Shown: piece after piece, positions 32,681 through 41,836 of the stretch
Layout: every line of letters begins with the position of its first letter
How positions within the stretch are numbered: the first letter of the stretch is position 1
Source: Bacteroidales bacterium H4
Lineage (GTDB): Bacteria; Bacteroidota; Bacteroidia; Bacteroidales; Muribaculaceae
Reading direction: 5' to 3'
Length of the DNA: 45,118 nt
Assembly (NCBI GenBank): GCA_001701165.1
Contig: DAAP01000040.1
Location: 1 to 45,118 of the forward strand
The notes under the pieces: model-generated
What the model was told of the DNA's origin: nothing
The model's database searches: none
What the model saw: the letters and a program-made list of their open reading frames with translations, nothing else
Translations under genes and position numbers: made by a program

Positions 32681-35365
32681 ATGAAGATTGTATTCAGTGT
32701 CAACTACCGCACCAATTGGGGCGAGAACCTCGTTCTTACGGGCAACATCGCGCACTTGGGTTCTAACAACATCGACACATCCGTACCAATGAAACTCCTG
32801 GGTACGGACAAATGGACAGCCGAGATTGACATCCCGGCCAACACTCCGGACTTCGAATACTCATACGCAATACGCCGCGATGACGGCAGCAGCAAGCGCG
32901 AATGGGGACATCCACACCACTTCTATATGCCCAAAGATGCAGGCCACGCCATATACGTCAACGACCGCTGGCAAGACCAACCCTGGGACAAACCATATTA
33001 CTCGTCTGCCATCGCAGATTGTATCAACCGCCGTGACGATGCAGCCACAGCCACTCGCGTGCTGCCTTGCGCCGGCATGGTCACCATTCAGGTATGGGCA
33101 CCAATGGTACGTCCGGAGCAGGTCCTCGCCATATGCGGCGAAACACCGTCCTTAGGCAAGTGGGATCCGACTCAAGCGTTAGTCATGTCCGCGCACGACT
33201 TTCCGATGTGGAGCGTAAATATACCGGCTGACAGACTCAGCGTTGCCACCGAATACAAATTTGTGATTCTTGACAAGAATTCGGGCAAACTCGTAGCTTG
33301 GGAACTGGGCAACAACCGCACCCTCGGGACACAACCCACACGCGACACCGCCACACTGCTTACCGGAATGCGTCTGCGCAATCCTATGGCGCCATGGCGC
33401 GGTGCCGGCGTAGCAATCCCGGTATTCTCTATACGCACTCGCAATGACTTTGGAGTCGGTGACTTCTACGATCTCCCATTGATGGTAGACTGGGCAACAA
33501 TGACGCACCAAAACTTTATACAAATCCTGCCCATCAACGACACCACGATGACAGGCACATGGACGGACTCTTATCCCTACAATGCCAATTCGATATTCGC
33601 GCTCCACCCCATGTACTTGCGCCTCGAAGCCGTGGGCGAACTGCACGACCCGGCACGTCGCAAATACTACCGAGATTTGGCAGCCGAACTCAATGGCTTG
33701 GACACCATCGACTACGAGCGCGTCACACGTGCCAAGGCCGAATATATGCGCGAAATATACACTCAAGACGGTGCCAAAACAATAGCTTCGGCCGACTTCA
33801 AAGCCTTCGTAAAACGCAACACCGGATGGCTACCCAATTACGCAGCTTTCTGCGTCTTACGCGACCGATTCGGCACGGCCGATTTCTCGCAGTGGGACAA
33901 ATATGCCAAGTATTCCAAAGATTTGGTAAAAAAACTGGCCAAAGAGGCTCCCGATGAAACAAACATCGTATACTTCACCCAATACCATCTGGACAAGCAA
34001 CTGAAGACCGTGCGCGACTACGCACACAGCAAAGGTGTAGTCATCAAAGGCGACATTCCAATCGGAATCTCGCGCACAAGCGTAGACGCATGGACCGATG
34101 CACGCCTGTTCAACATAGACTGCCAAGCCGGCGCACCGCCGGATGATTTCTCTGTTCTGGGCCAAAACTGGGGGCTCCCCACATACAACTGGGAGGAAAT
34201 GAACCGCGACGGATTTGCCTGGTGGAAAGCTCGCTTCCGCAAGATGTCGGAATACTTCGATGCATACCGCATAGACCACGTCTTAGGCTTTTTCCGTATC
34301 TGGGAAATACCTATGGACGCTATACACGGCCTACTGGGCACCTTCAACCCCGCCTTGCCCTTCACTCCCGATGAACTGCGATACAACTATGACTTCTGGA
34401 TTGATGTGGACCTCCAAACTACGCCGTTCATCATGGACTACTTCCTGAGCGACTTCTTCGGCGAATACACGGACGAGGCTCGCAAGACATTCCTCGTAGA
34501 CGCCGGATACGGACGCTACAGATTGCGCCCCGAATTCGATACTCAGCGCAAAGTTGCCGAATACTTCGACACACTGCCCAAGGACGACAAAAACACACGT
34601 ATGTACAACGCTTTGCTGGGCCTGATAGACAACGTATTGTTTATTGAAGACAGCCGCGAAAAAGGCAAATATCACCCTCACATATCGGCTCAATACACAT
34701 ACATCTACCGATCGCTCAACGACTACGAACGTTGGTGCTTCGATCGATTGTACAACGACTTCTTCTACCACCGTCACAACGACTTCTGGTACGGCAAAGC
34801 CATGTGGAAGCTGCCTCCGCTAACCGAAGCTACGGACATGCTCACCTGCGCCGAGGATCTCGGCATGATTCCGGACTGTGTGCCCGCAGTGATGCAGAAC
34901 CTCGAGATACTGACTTTGGAAATACAGCGTATGCCCAAGAACCCCAATCTAACCTTCGGCAATACACATGACTACCCATATTACTCGGTATGTACCACAT
35001 CGACACACGACATGGGTGGCATACGCGTATGGTGGGAAGAAGACCGCGAAAAAACACAACGGTACTTCAACGAAGTACTGCAACAAAGCGGCACAGCGCC
35101 ATATTTTGCCGAACCATGGATATGCGATGCCATCGTCGACCTGCATCTCAAGTCACCGTCAATGCTGTGCATACTGCCACTGCAAGACTACTTGGCTATG
35201 GACGGTAAACTGCGTCGCGAAAACCCCGCGGACGAAATTATAAACGTCCCGGCCAACCCACGCCACTACTGGCGTTACCGTATGCACCTCAATATGGAGA
35301 ACCTCATAAAGGCCGACGACTTCAACAATAAGTTGCGCGACATGATCGATAACGCCGGACGCTGA
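32681..35365 (+). CDS. malQ: 4-alpha-glucanotransferase (GH77) with two CBM20-like domains
   Basis: This 894-residue cytoplasmic amylomaltase/disproportionating enzyme moves maltosyl and longer glucan units in starch, maltodextrin and glycogen metabolism. Two starch-binding CBM20-like domains lie at about 1-105 (FSVNYRTNWGENLVLTGNI) and 125-235 (MVTIQVWAPMVRPEQVLAIC). The catalytic barrel follows. The nucleophile Asp is in RIDH (about residue 532), the acid/base Glu in AEDLG (about 725) and the third Asp in TSTHD (about 776). The CBM-plus-GH77 form of about 900 residues is usual in Bacteroidales. I start it at the ATG at 32681, where the first CBM begins, not at the much longer upstream open frame. 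Confidence 0.93.
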   Translation: MKIVFSVNYRTNWGENLVLTGNIAHLGSNNIDTSVPMKLLGTDKWTAEIDIPANTPDFEYSYAIRRDDGSSKREWGHPHHFYMPKDAGHAIYVNDRWQDQPWDKPYYSSAIADCINRRDDAATATRVLPCAGMVTIQVWAPMVRPEQVLAICGETPSLGKWDPTQALVMSAHDFPMWSVNIPADRLSVATEYKFVILDKNSGKLVAWELGNNRTLGTQPTRDTATLLTGMRLRNPMAPWRGAGVAIPVFSIRTRNDFGVGDFYDLPLMVDWATMTHQNFIQILPINDTTMTGTWTDSYPYNANSIFALHPMYLRLEAVGELHDPARRKYYRDLAAELNGLDTIDYERVTRAKAEYMREIYTQDGAKTIASADFKAFVKRNTGWLPNYAAFCVLRDRFGTADFSQWDKYAKYSKDLVKKLAKEAPDETNIVYFTQYHLDKQLKTVRDYAHSKGVVIKGDIPIGISRTSVDAWTDARLFNIDCQAGAPPDDFSVLGQNWGLPTYNWEEMNRDGFAWWKARFRKMSEYFDAYRIDHVLGFFRIWEIPMDAIHGLLGTFNPALPFTPDELRYNYDFWIDVDLQTTPFIMDYFLSDFFGEYTDEARKTFLVDAGYGRYRLRPEFDTQRKVAEYFDTLPKDDKNTRMYNALLGLIDNVLFIEDSREKGKYHPHISAQYTYIYRSLNDYERWCFDRLYNDFFYHRHNDFWYGKAMWKLPPLTEATDMLTCAEDLGMIPDCVPAVMQNLEILTLEIQRMPKNPNLTFGNTHDYPYYSVCTTSTHDMGGIRVWWEEDREKTQRYFNEVLQQSGTAPYFAEPWICDAIVDLHLKSPSMLCILPLQDYLAMDGKLRRENPADEIINVPANPRHYWRYRMHLNMENLIKADDFNNKLRDMIDNAGR

Positions 35366-35394
35366 ACCGAGAAGCCACGGCCAATACGCACAAC

Positions 35395-36114
35395 ATGACC
35401 ATAGACGCCGAAGACCTGCGGGCTCAGTGCCTGAAGATGCGATACAGCCGACGACTTGTCGAGCCCGAAGTATTCCCCTCCGAACAGGAGTGGGAATACA
35501 TCACCGGGCGCGCCATGACGGGCATAGGCTCAAGCCTCTACCGCAAGTATCTGGTATCATGGAGCCTGCCCGAGGACGAGCGCACAGACATCCACTGCAG
35601 CGCGCTGCAATGGTTTCCGCAATACATTGCAACCGTACCGCGCGACTACGCTTTGGGGGTTGTCTATGGCGACATATCATCCTGTCCACAAGCCACCCTT
35701 GCCGTAATATATAAGGCCCGACTATTCGATGCCGATATGTTGCGCGATGTGCTGCACTCCACCGAGCCGCTGTCGCCACCACTTCCTCAAGGTTATTACC
35801 CGCTGACATTCGTCGTTGAATGTCTGGACGCATACCAGCCCGAGTACACCAACGATACCCTCGAGTCGATGCGCGAGCTATATCGCGACATCACCGACCC
35901 CGAGCCACTGGGACGCATCACCGACAGCCGCGCAATCTTCGGCGGCGGCACCAAGTACGAGTGTCCGCAAGGGCACATCAACGATGCAGGCCAAGAATAC
36001 TGCATCCAACCGGGTTGCGGCCTCAACATCTACGGGCTACGCCAACGCCACGAGGCTCTCATCGCTGCCTTCGCCGAGCGCATAGATGCCCTTGCCGCCC
36101 TCCTTGCCCACTGA
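35395..36114 (+). CDS. Zinc-ribbon-like protein of unknown function
   Basis: A 239-residue protein I do not recognise. The first 170 residues are mixed helical/strand with no enzyme motif. Near the C-terminus (about 184-210) is a treble-clef or ribbon-like pattern, ECPQGH followed by YCIQPGCGLNIYGL, giving three cysteines plus a histidine as possible zinc ligands; the last 25 residues form an Ala-rich helix. No signal peptide or membrane segment is seen. It follows malQ by 29 bases on the same strand and is probably co-transcribed, but no link to glucan metabolism is visible. The next element is the independent RNA unit at 36217. Confidence 0.75.
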   Translation: MTIDAEDLRAQCLKMRYSRRLVEPEVFPSEQEWEYITGRAMTGIGSSLYRKYLVSWSLPEDERTDIHCSALQWFPQYIATVPRDYALGVVYGDISSCPQATLAVIYKARLFDADMLRDVLHSTEPLSPPLPQGYYPLTFVVECLDAYQPEYTNDTLESMRELYRDITDPEPLGRITDSRAIFGGGTKYECPQGHINDAGQEYCIQPGCGLNIYGLRQRHEALIAAFAERIDALAALLAH

Positions 36115-36216
36115 CAGCGACGCCCGTATTTCCTGCCCTCAATCAAGTCAAATAGCTTAAAAATCTTTAACTCAACAAGTTCACTAAACATTATTGACCT
36201 ACGCAAAAAAATAGTT

Positions 36217-36248
36217 TTTGCGTGTCCGGAAAATCTTACCTATCTTTG
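36217..36248 (+). promoter_or_regulatory. Promoter of the 36.25-kb RNA unit
   Basis: TTTG (36217-36220), 20 bases, TATCTTTG (36241-36248): a full match to the Bacteroidota consensus with ideal spacing. The expected start is near 36253. Confidence 0.75.
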
Positions 36249-36251
36249 CAA

Positions 36252-36592
36252 TAAGTCTTGACACACGCGCAAGGTGACGCAGAGCCGTCCCCACAAGCGT
36301 CTGTGCCAAAGACCGTACATTTTGATAAAAAAGCGTATATCTACGCTTGTTCTTGGCTGCCTGGAACGTCGAACACTCCAAATACCCGTCAAAGGACATA
36401 GCAACGATAGGCGCCACGGTATGTATTTACCATCCAAGGCACGCTCCGAGAGGGCTTTAATCTCTCGGAGCAGGTCTTGGACTACGTACATATATACAGC
36501 GTGGAGTCGGCGTTGTTTGCTCTTGGCGGATTGGCAAGTTCGACGGCCACAGGTAGCGGAGCGAGCAACGACACGGCTCCCGCTTTTTTTTA
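36252..36592 (+). ncRNA. Structured non-coding RNA, candidate 6S/Bacteroidales-1 type
   Basis: The unit is framed by a consensus promoter and an intrinsic terminator and has no sensible reading frame. Bases 36360-36553 fold by eye into one long rod. Helices, outside to inside: CCTG (36360-36363)/CAGG (36550-36553); GTCGAAC (36368)/GTTCGAC (36538); CCAA (36378)/TTGG (36531); CCGTCAA (36386)/TTGGCGG (36523); CAACG (36402)/CGTTG (36511); CCACG (36414)/CGTGG (36500); CCAAG (36434)/CTTGG (36476); and a perfect 10-bp apical stem GCTCCGAGAG (36443)/CTCTCGGAGC (36462). Internal loops interrupt the rod. A separate hairpin AAGCGTA/TACGCTT lies at 36331-36348. Rod length and shape resemble 6S RNA, which mimics open promoters and binds RNA polymerase. 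The Bacteroidales-1 RNA family is likewise described as promoter-to-terminator. The alternative is a regulated leader of the R-M genes. Confidence 0.55.
36555..36592 (+). terminator. Intrinsic terminator of the RNA unit
   Basis: AGCGGAGC (36555-36562) pairs with GGCTCCCGCT (36575-36584) with a bulge, and is followed by eight T (36584-36591). It lies 60 bases before the first R-M gene, so that gene needs read-through or its own promoter. Confidence 0.75.
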
Positions 36593-36651
36593 TCCCCCCA
36601 TAGAACTTTTTGCTGCCATACGGAGCCTACGGCACTCACCGTGGACATTGT

Positions 36652-37650
36652 ATGCCGTCTTCGCTACTTATAGACATACTTGAGAATGATCTCGACCCGC
36701 AGGTCCTTGCGCTATTGCTCAAGGATCATACGGCCAGTCGCGGTCTACCGGAAGGCGAACAACGGAATATCATCTGGGCTACAGATGATTACGCCGACTT
36801 AGGCGAGGGTTACGGTTATCATGACGAAATTCGGCCCGAACTGGTTGTCGGCGTCCACGGACGCGTCATACAGCCACGTGTACTCAAGTCGCGAGAAGCG
36901 CAGCAGAACCGTTCACGCGACAAGGCGGAAGTCTTCACCCCGGCATGGATATGCAATGCTCAAGTCAATCTTGTGGACAGCGCTTGGTTTGGCCGCGACG
37001 GTGTGTTCAATACCGAGAACGAGGACCGCACATGGACGGTAAACACCGATAAAGTGTCATTCCCTCATGGCAAAACATGGATGGATTATGTACGCGATGT
37101 ACGCCTCGAAATCACCTGTGGCGAAGCACCATACCTGTCCGGCCGATATGACACGGTATCGGGCGAAGCTATACCTCTCGGCCGACGCATAGGCATCCTT
37201 GACCGCAAACTCCGCGTCATCGGCGAGAATACGGAGACCACCGGCGAGTGGCTCAAAGCTGCCGCCGTCGCCTTCCAAAGCGTCTACGGCTATGACTGGC
37301 AGGGCGATAATGTCGTCCTCGCCCGCGAGTCGCTGTTGTATTCTTTCATCGATTATTATCGCGACAAATTCGGCAAGGATCCTTTGAAGCGGTCGCTGCT
37401 GCAAATTGCGTACATAGTGTCGTGGAATATCTGGCTAATGGACGGCCTCAAATGCGTCATTCCCGACACCTGCGGACAGCCTACAGTCGAGCACAGCCTT
37501 TTCGGCGACGAGGTTGTCCAACATCCGTGCGAGGGATGCCGCACCGGCGACATTCACCGTCACAACGGAATATATTGCCTGATACGCGACTGGCGCAAGA
37601 AACCTCGTGATCGCCAGGTCGAGCCTTTTGTGAACTCAATATCTAAATGA
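36652..37650 (+). CDS. MTase-like companion subunit of an R-M system
   Basis: A 332-residue protein resembling the N-terminal half of an N6-adenine methyltransferase. KAEVFTPAWICNAQVN (about residues 93-108) corresponds to the FTP region. LEITCGEAPYL (about 151-161) looks like an altered SAM motif I (DPxCGxGxFL in normal enzymes), and RIGILDRKL and ARESLLYSFIDYY fill the expected next helices. No NPPY/DPPY catalytic motif follows, so it probably cannot methylate alone. The C-terminus has possible zinc ligands (PCEGCRTGDIHRH plus a later Cys). The start at 36652 is the first ATG; an in-frame TTG at 36610 is less likely. It precedes the large gene by ten bases and is inferred to be its partner, often labelled subunit M. 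Confidence 0.78.
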   Translation: MPSSLLIDILENDLDPQVLALLLKDHTASRGLPEGEQRNIIWATDDYADLGEGYGYHDEIRPELVVGVHGRVIQPRVLKSREAQQNRSRDKAEVFTPAWICNAQVNLVDSAWFGRDGVFNTENEDRTWTVNTDKVSFPHGKTWMDYVRDVRLEITCGEAPYLSGRYDTVSGEAIPLGRRIGILDRKLRVIGENTETTGEWLKAAAVAFQSVYGYDWQGDNVVLARESLLYSFIDYYRDKFGKDPLKRSLLQIAYIVSWNIWLMDGLKCVIPDTCGQPTVEHSLFGDEVVQHPCEGCRTGDIHRHNGIYCLIRDWRKKPRDRQVEPFVNSISK

Positions 37651-37660
37651 CTGCTATACC

Positions 37661-40600
37661 ATGCTCTTCGATTCGACACTCAAGCCCAAACTAATCTATG
37701 TCTTCCGCATCAACGATACGGCACATGCCGGATGCCTGAAAATAGGCGAAGCGACACTGCCTGACGGCAGCGATTTCGGCGGATTTTCACCCTGTTCGCA
37801 CGTATTGAACCAGGCGGCCAAGAAGCGTATCGACCAATACACCCGTACCGCCGGAATCAGCTATGAGCTATTGTATACCGAAGTGACATTATACTCCGGC
37901 GGAGGCACGGTCAAGTCTTTCAACGACAAAGCGGTGCACGAGGTATTGACACGCAGCGGCATCAAGCGGCGAACCGCCGCCGGATGGGGCAGCGAGTGGT
38001 TCGAGACCGACCTCGCCACCGTAAAGAATGCCATAAAAGCGGTCAAGGAGGGTCGAAAGTCGCTTTCGGCATCGGAAAAGACAGAGGGACAAAATCCTAT
38101 CGTTTTCCGACCCGAACAACGAGACGCCATCGACAAGACCGAGAAGCAGTTCCGCCGAAGCAATCAAATGCTGTGGAACGCCAAGATGCGTTTCGGCAAG
38201 ACGCTGTCAGCATTACAAGTGGTCAAGGATATGGGGTTCCGCCGCACACTCATTCTTACCCATCGCCCGGTGGTGGACGACGGCTGGTATGACGACTTCC
38301 ACAAAATTTTATATGACCGCCGGGACTTTGATTACGGCTCGCGCAACAAGGGCGAATCGTTTGCCTCGCTTGAGGCACGGGCAAAGACCGAAGGGTTGCA
38401 TTACACATATTTTGCCTCGATGCAAGACTTGCGCGGCTCGGAACAAGTCGGCGGCAAGTTTGACAAGAACAACGAGATATTCTCCACACGCTGGGATTTG
38501 CTGATAGTGGACGAGGCGCATGAGGGCACACAGACCGAATTGGGTCAGAGCGTAATACACGAACTGATCAAGGACGACACCAAGGTGCTGTCGCTGTCAG
38601 GCACGCCTTTCAACCTCTTTGACGAATACAAGGAGAGCGAGGTCTACACCTGGGACTACGTGATGGAGCAAAAGGCCAAGGCCGAATGGGATTTGGAGCA
38701 TTTCGGCGACCCGAATCCTTATGAAGGACTGCCTACTATGAACATATACACCTACGACCTCGGACGACTGCTCAAGGAGTATATCGACGAGGACGTGGCT
38801 TTCAATTTCCGCGAGTTTTTCCGCGTCAATGACTCGGGCGAATTTGTACACCGCAAAGACGTTGCGGCTTTTTTGGACTTGCTGTGCCGCAAGGACAAGG
38901 ACACGGATAGCGCCTACCCTTTCGCCACGGACGAGTATCGCAACAATTTCCGCCATACGCTATGGATGATTCCGGGCGTAAAATCGGCCCTGGCTTTGCA
39001 GCGTATGCTGGAACGGCATCCCGTCTTCCAGCACTTTCATATAGTGAACGTAGCCGGCGAGGGCGACCCTACGGAGGAGGAAAACGCGGAGGCGTTGGCA
39101 TTGCTGCGCTCGAAAATCGGCGACAATCCGGACGAGACACGCACCATCACCCTGTCGTGCGGACGCCTGACCACCGGCGTCACCGTCCGCGAATGGACGG
39201 CTGTGCTTATGCTGTCAGGATCGCTGAATACGGCGGCTGCCGGATATATGCAGACTATCTTCCGCGTACAATCGCCGGCGACTATCAACGGCCGCGTCAA
39301 GGAGAACTGCTATGTCTTTGACTTCGCGCCGGACCGCACGCTCAAGGTGCTGGCCGAAACGGCGAAGATTTCGACCAAGGCGGGCAAGACGTCCTCGGAC
39401 GACCGCACGGCCATGGCGGAGTTCCTGAATTTCTGCCCGGTCATAGGTATGGAGGGGTCACGGATGCACAAGTTCGATGTGGACACGATGCTGCGCCAGC
39501 TCAAGAAGGTGTATATCGAGCGAGTAGTCGCCAACGGCTTCGAGGACGGGTACCTGTACAACGACGAGCTGCTGAAACTGGGAGAGGTTGAGATCAATGA
39601 ATTCGAGGATCTCAAGAAGACTATAGGCTCTACCAAGGCCATGCCGCGCACCAAGTCGATGGATATCAACAACCAGGGTCTCACCAACGAGGAATACAGC
39701 GAATTGGAAGACCTGGAGAAGCGTAGCCGCTCCAAGAAGGACAAGGCCGAGATGTCCGAGGAGCAAAAGCGGCGTCTCGAGGAACTGAGGAAACGCCGAA
39801 AGAACCGCGAAAACGCCATATCAATTCTGCGCGGCATCTCGATACGTATGCCGCTGATGATATACGGCGCGGACATCGAGGACGATGAGGAAATCACTAT
39901 CGACAATTTCGCCTCGAAGATTGACCCGCAGTCGTGGGAGGAGTTTATGCCGCGCGGCGTATCCAAGCAGAAATTCAACGCCTTCCGCAAGTACTATGAC
40001 CCGGACATCTTTGCCGCCGCAGCCAAGCGCATACGCGAGATGGCTCGCAACGCCGACCGACTGTCCATAGAGCAGCGTATCGAGCGTATCACGCAGATAT
40101 TTGCCACGTTCCGCAACCCGGACAAGGAGACGGTGCTGACGCCGTGGCGCGTAGTCAATATGCACATGTCGGACACCTTGGGCGGCTATGCCTTTTATGA
40201 CGAGGAATTCAAGACACCGCTGCCGGAGCCGCGCTTCGTGGACCGGGGCAAGGTGACGGCGGAGGTCTTCAACCCACAGACTCATATCCTGGAAATCAAT
40301 TCGAAGACGGGTCTATATCCGCTATACGTGGCCTACTCGGTATACCGCGCACGCCTGCGCGAGCTGCTCACTTCGCCCGAATCGGTCGAGGACGAATGGG
40401 GCGTCTGGGCCAAAGCAGTCAGCGAAAATGTCTTCATCGTCTGCAAAACCAAGATGGCACGCAGCATCACACGACGTACCCTCGTCGGCTTCCACCCTAT
40501 CCGCGTCAATACATACACGCCGGATGACCTTATCAACAAAATAAAAAACCAACCGGACCTCTTCATCAAAAAGGTCCATGACTTAGTAGGACAAAACGTG

Positions 40601-41590
40601 AAAATCAACGCAATAGTCGGAAATCCCCCGTATCAAATAATGGACGGCGGGACAGATAGAGGCGCAATTCCAATATACCACCATTTTGTGTCTATATCCA
40701 AACAAGTAAAGCCCCAATATATTTCACTGATTATGCCTGCTCGATGGTATGCAGGAGGGAGGGGGTTAGATGAGTTCAGAGAACAGATGATGAATGATGC
40801 TTCGTTAAGTGTCTTATATGATTACGAATTAAGCAAGGACTTATTTCCCACAGTAGATATTGCAGGAGGACTATGCTATTTTCTTTGGGATTTAAATCAT
40901 TCTGGAGGATGTCGTATCGTAAATAATTCAGCTATCAAAGCACAAATCGCAACACGAAGGCTAAATCAGTTCTCAACAATAATACGGTCAAATGCTGCAA
41001 TACCAATACTTGACAAAGTAATTCACGAGTCTGCAAAATTCTTAAATGAATGTGTTTTACCGATAAACCCATTTGGATTTAGGACTTATTTTCGAGGCAA
41101 AGAACAAGGAACAGTCAAGATTCTCACAAGTAAGGGATGGGCTTATGTTGAGCGTGACGAAATACCCAAAGGGAAAGAACTTATAGATCAATATAAGGTT
41201 ATAATTGGCCGATTTGTTCCATCTAATGGCGAAATGAGCGTGAAACCAGGTGACGGTTATAGAGTTCTTACCGAGCCAAAGGTGCTTAAGCCTATGGAGA
41301 TAAACACTGAGACTTATATTGATACGGCTGTATTTCATTCACAAATTGAGGCTGAAAATTATTGCAAATACTTGCATTGCAAGTTCTCTCGATATCTCCT
41401 AAGACAATCTGTGACATCCGTGAACGTCACTAAAGAATGCTTCGTATTTGTTCCCCTTCAGGACTTCACGGACAAATCGGACATTGACTGGTCGCAGTCG
41501 GTAGCCGATATCGACCGACAACTTTACCGCAAATACAACCTTACCGATGACGAAATCGCCTTCATCGAGTCAATGATCAAGCCAATGTAA
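37661..41590 (+). CDS. GIY-YIG nuclease - SF2 helicase - Eco57I-like methyltransferase
   Basis: A 1309-residue single-chain restriction-modification protein. Domains in order: a GIY-YIG-like nuclease of the T5orf172 kind (about 8-125: IYVFRI, LKIGEA, KRIDQY, VHEVL); a superfamily 2 helicase (about 140-640) with Walker A AKMRFGKT (about 172), DEAH (about 283), SGTPFN (about 313) and motif VI QTIFRVQ (about 530); a charged coiled coil (about 670-725); and a methyltransferase (about 820-1080) with TPWRVVN, EINSKTGLYPLYVAYSVYR as a variant motif I (about 880) and NPPY (about 988). A target-recognition region follows (about 1080-1270). The layout resembles Type ISP enzymes (nuclease-helicase-MTase-TRD) but with GIY-YIG instead of Mrr. 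The stretch 40610-41450 is clearly AT-richer than its flanks. Confidence 0.85.
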   Translation: MLFDSTLKPKLIYVFRINDTAHAGCLKIGEATLPDGSDFGGFSPCSHVLNQAAKKRIDQYTRTAGISYELLYTEVTLYSGGGTVKSFNDKAVHEVLTRSGIKRRTAAGWGSEWFETDLATVKNAIKAVKEGRKSLSASEKTEGQNPIVFRPEQRDAIDKTEKQFRRSNQMLWNAKMRFGKTLSALQVVKDMGFRRTLILTHRPVVDDGWYDDFHKILYDRRDFDYGSRNKGESFASLEARAKTEGLHYTYFASMQDLRGSEQVGGKFDKNNEIFSTRWDLLIVDEAHEGTQTELGQSVIHELIKDDTKVLSLSGTPFNLFDEYKESEVYTWDYVMEQKAKAEWDLEHFGDPNPYEGLPTMNIYTYDLGRLLKEYIDEDVAFNFREFFRVNDSGEFVHRKDVAAFLDLLCRKDKDTDSAYPFATDEYRNNFRHTLWMIPGVKSALALQRMLERHPVFQHFHIVNVAGEGDPTEEENAEALALLRSKIGDNPDETRTITLSCGRLTTGVTVREWTAVLMLSGSLNTAAAGYMQTIFRVQSPATINGRVKENCYVFDFAPDRTLKVLAETAKISTKAGKTSSDDRTAMAEFLNFCPVIGMEGSRMHKFDVDTMLRQLKKVYIERVVANGFEDGYLYNDELLKLGEVEINEFEDLKKTIGSTKAMPRTKSMDINNQGLTNEEYSELEDLEKRSRSKKDKAEMSEEQKRRLEELRKRRKNRENAISILRGISIRMPLMIYGADIEDDEEITIDNFASKIDPQSWEEFMPRGVSKQKFNAFRKYYDPDIFAAAAKRIREMARNADRLSIEQRIERITQIFATFRNPDKETVLTPWRVVNMHMSDTLGGYAFYDEEFKTPLPEPRFVDRGKVTAEVFNPQTHILEINSKTGLYPLYVAYSVYRARLRELLTSPESVEDEWGVWAKAVSENVFIVCKTKMARSITRRTLVGFHPIRVNTYTPDDLINKIKNQPDLFIKKVHDLVGQNVKINAIVGNPPYQIMDGGTDRGAIPIYHHFVSISKQVKPQYISLIMPARWYAGGRGLDEFREQMMNDASLSVLYDYELSKDLFPTVDIAGGLCYFLWDLNHSGGCRIVNNSAIKAQIATRRLNQFSTIIRSNAAIPILDKVIHESAKFLNECVLPINPFGFRTYFRGKEQGTVKILTSKGWAYVERDEIPKGKELIDQYKVIIGRFVPSNGEMSVKPGDGYRVLTEPKVLKPMEINTETYIDTAVFHSQIEAENYCKYLHCKFSRYLLRQSVTSVNVTKECFVFVPLQDFTDKSDIDWSQSVADIDRQLYRKYNLTDDEIAFIESMIKPM

Positions 41591-41836
41591 AACTATTCAT
41601 ATAATACACAATAAAGACAACGCAGCCAGTGTGTCATATTAAAGTTTTACAAACACATCTATTTGTCTCTATTATAGCGTATAAGTCGTCTTATTTCACT
41701 ACCGCAATACAGCAAAACACAATTTGTCTACTCTTAAGATAACGAATATATGTAATCTCTATTCAACGTTTTGGAATCGAAGTACCATTACCCTATAACA
41801 GCATGGATTATTAGAAATTTCGTCCTGTATCTTGAT
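41591..41836. other. AT-rich convergent intergenic region
   Basis: 246 AT-rich bases between the convergent R-M and RloB-like genes. I see no reading frame, no clear terminator and no repeat. Confidence 0.5.

Noticed and set aside
36199..36417. 72-codon minus-strand frame opposite the structured RNA
   Set aside because: It is antisense to the promoter and 5' half of the RNA unit. Its ORF-like appearance comes from the conserved RNA sequence, and it has no domain or promoter of its own.
39310..39990. 226-codon minus-strand frame inside the R-M gene
   Set aside because: Serine/arginine-rich antisense shadow of the helicase-coupler coding region, without any recognisable motif.
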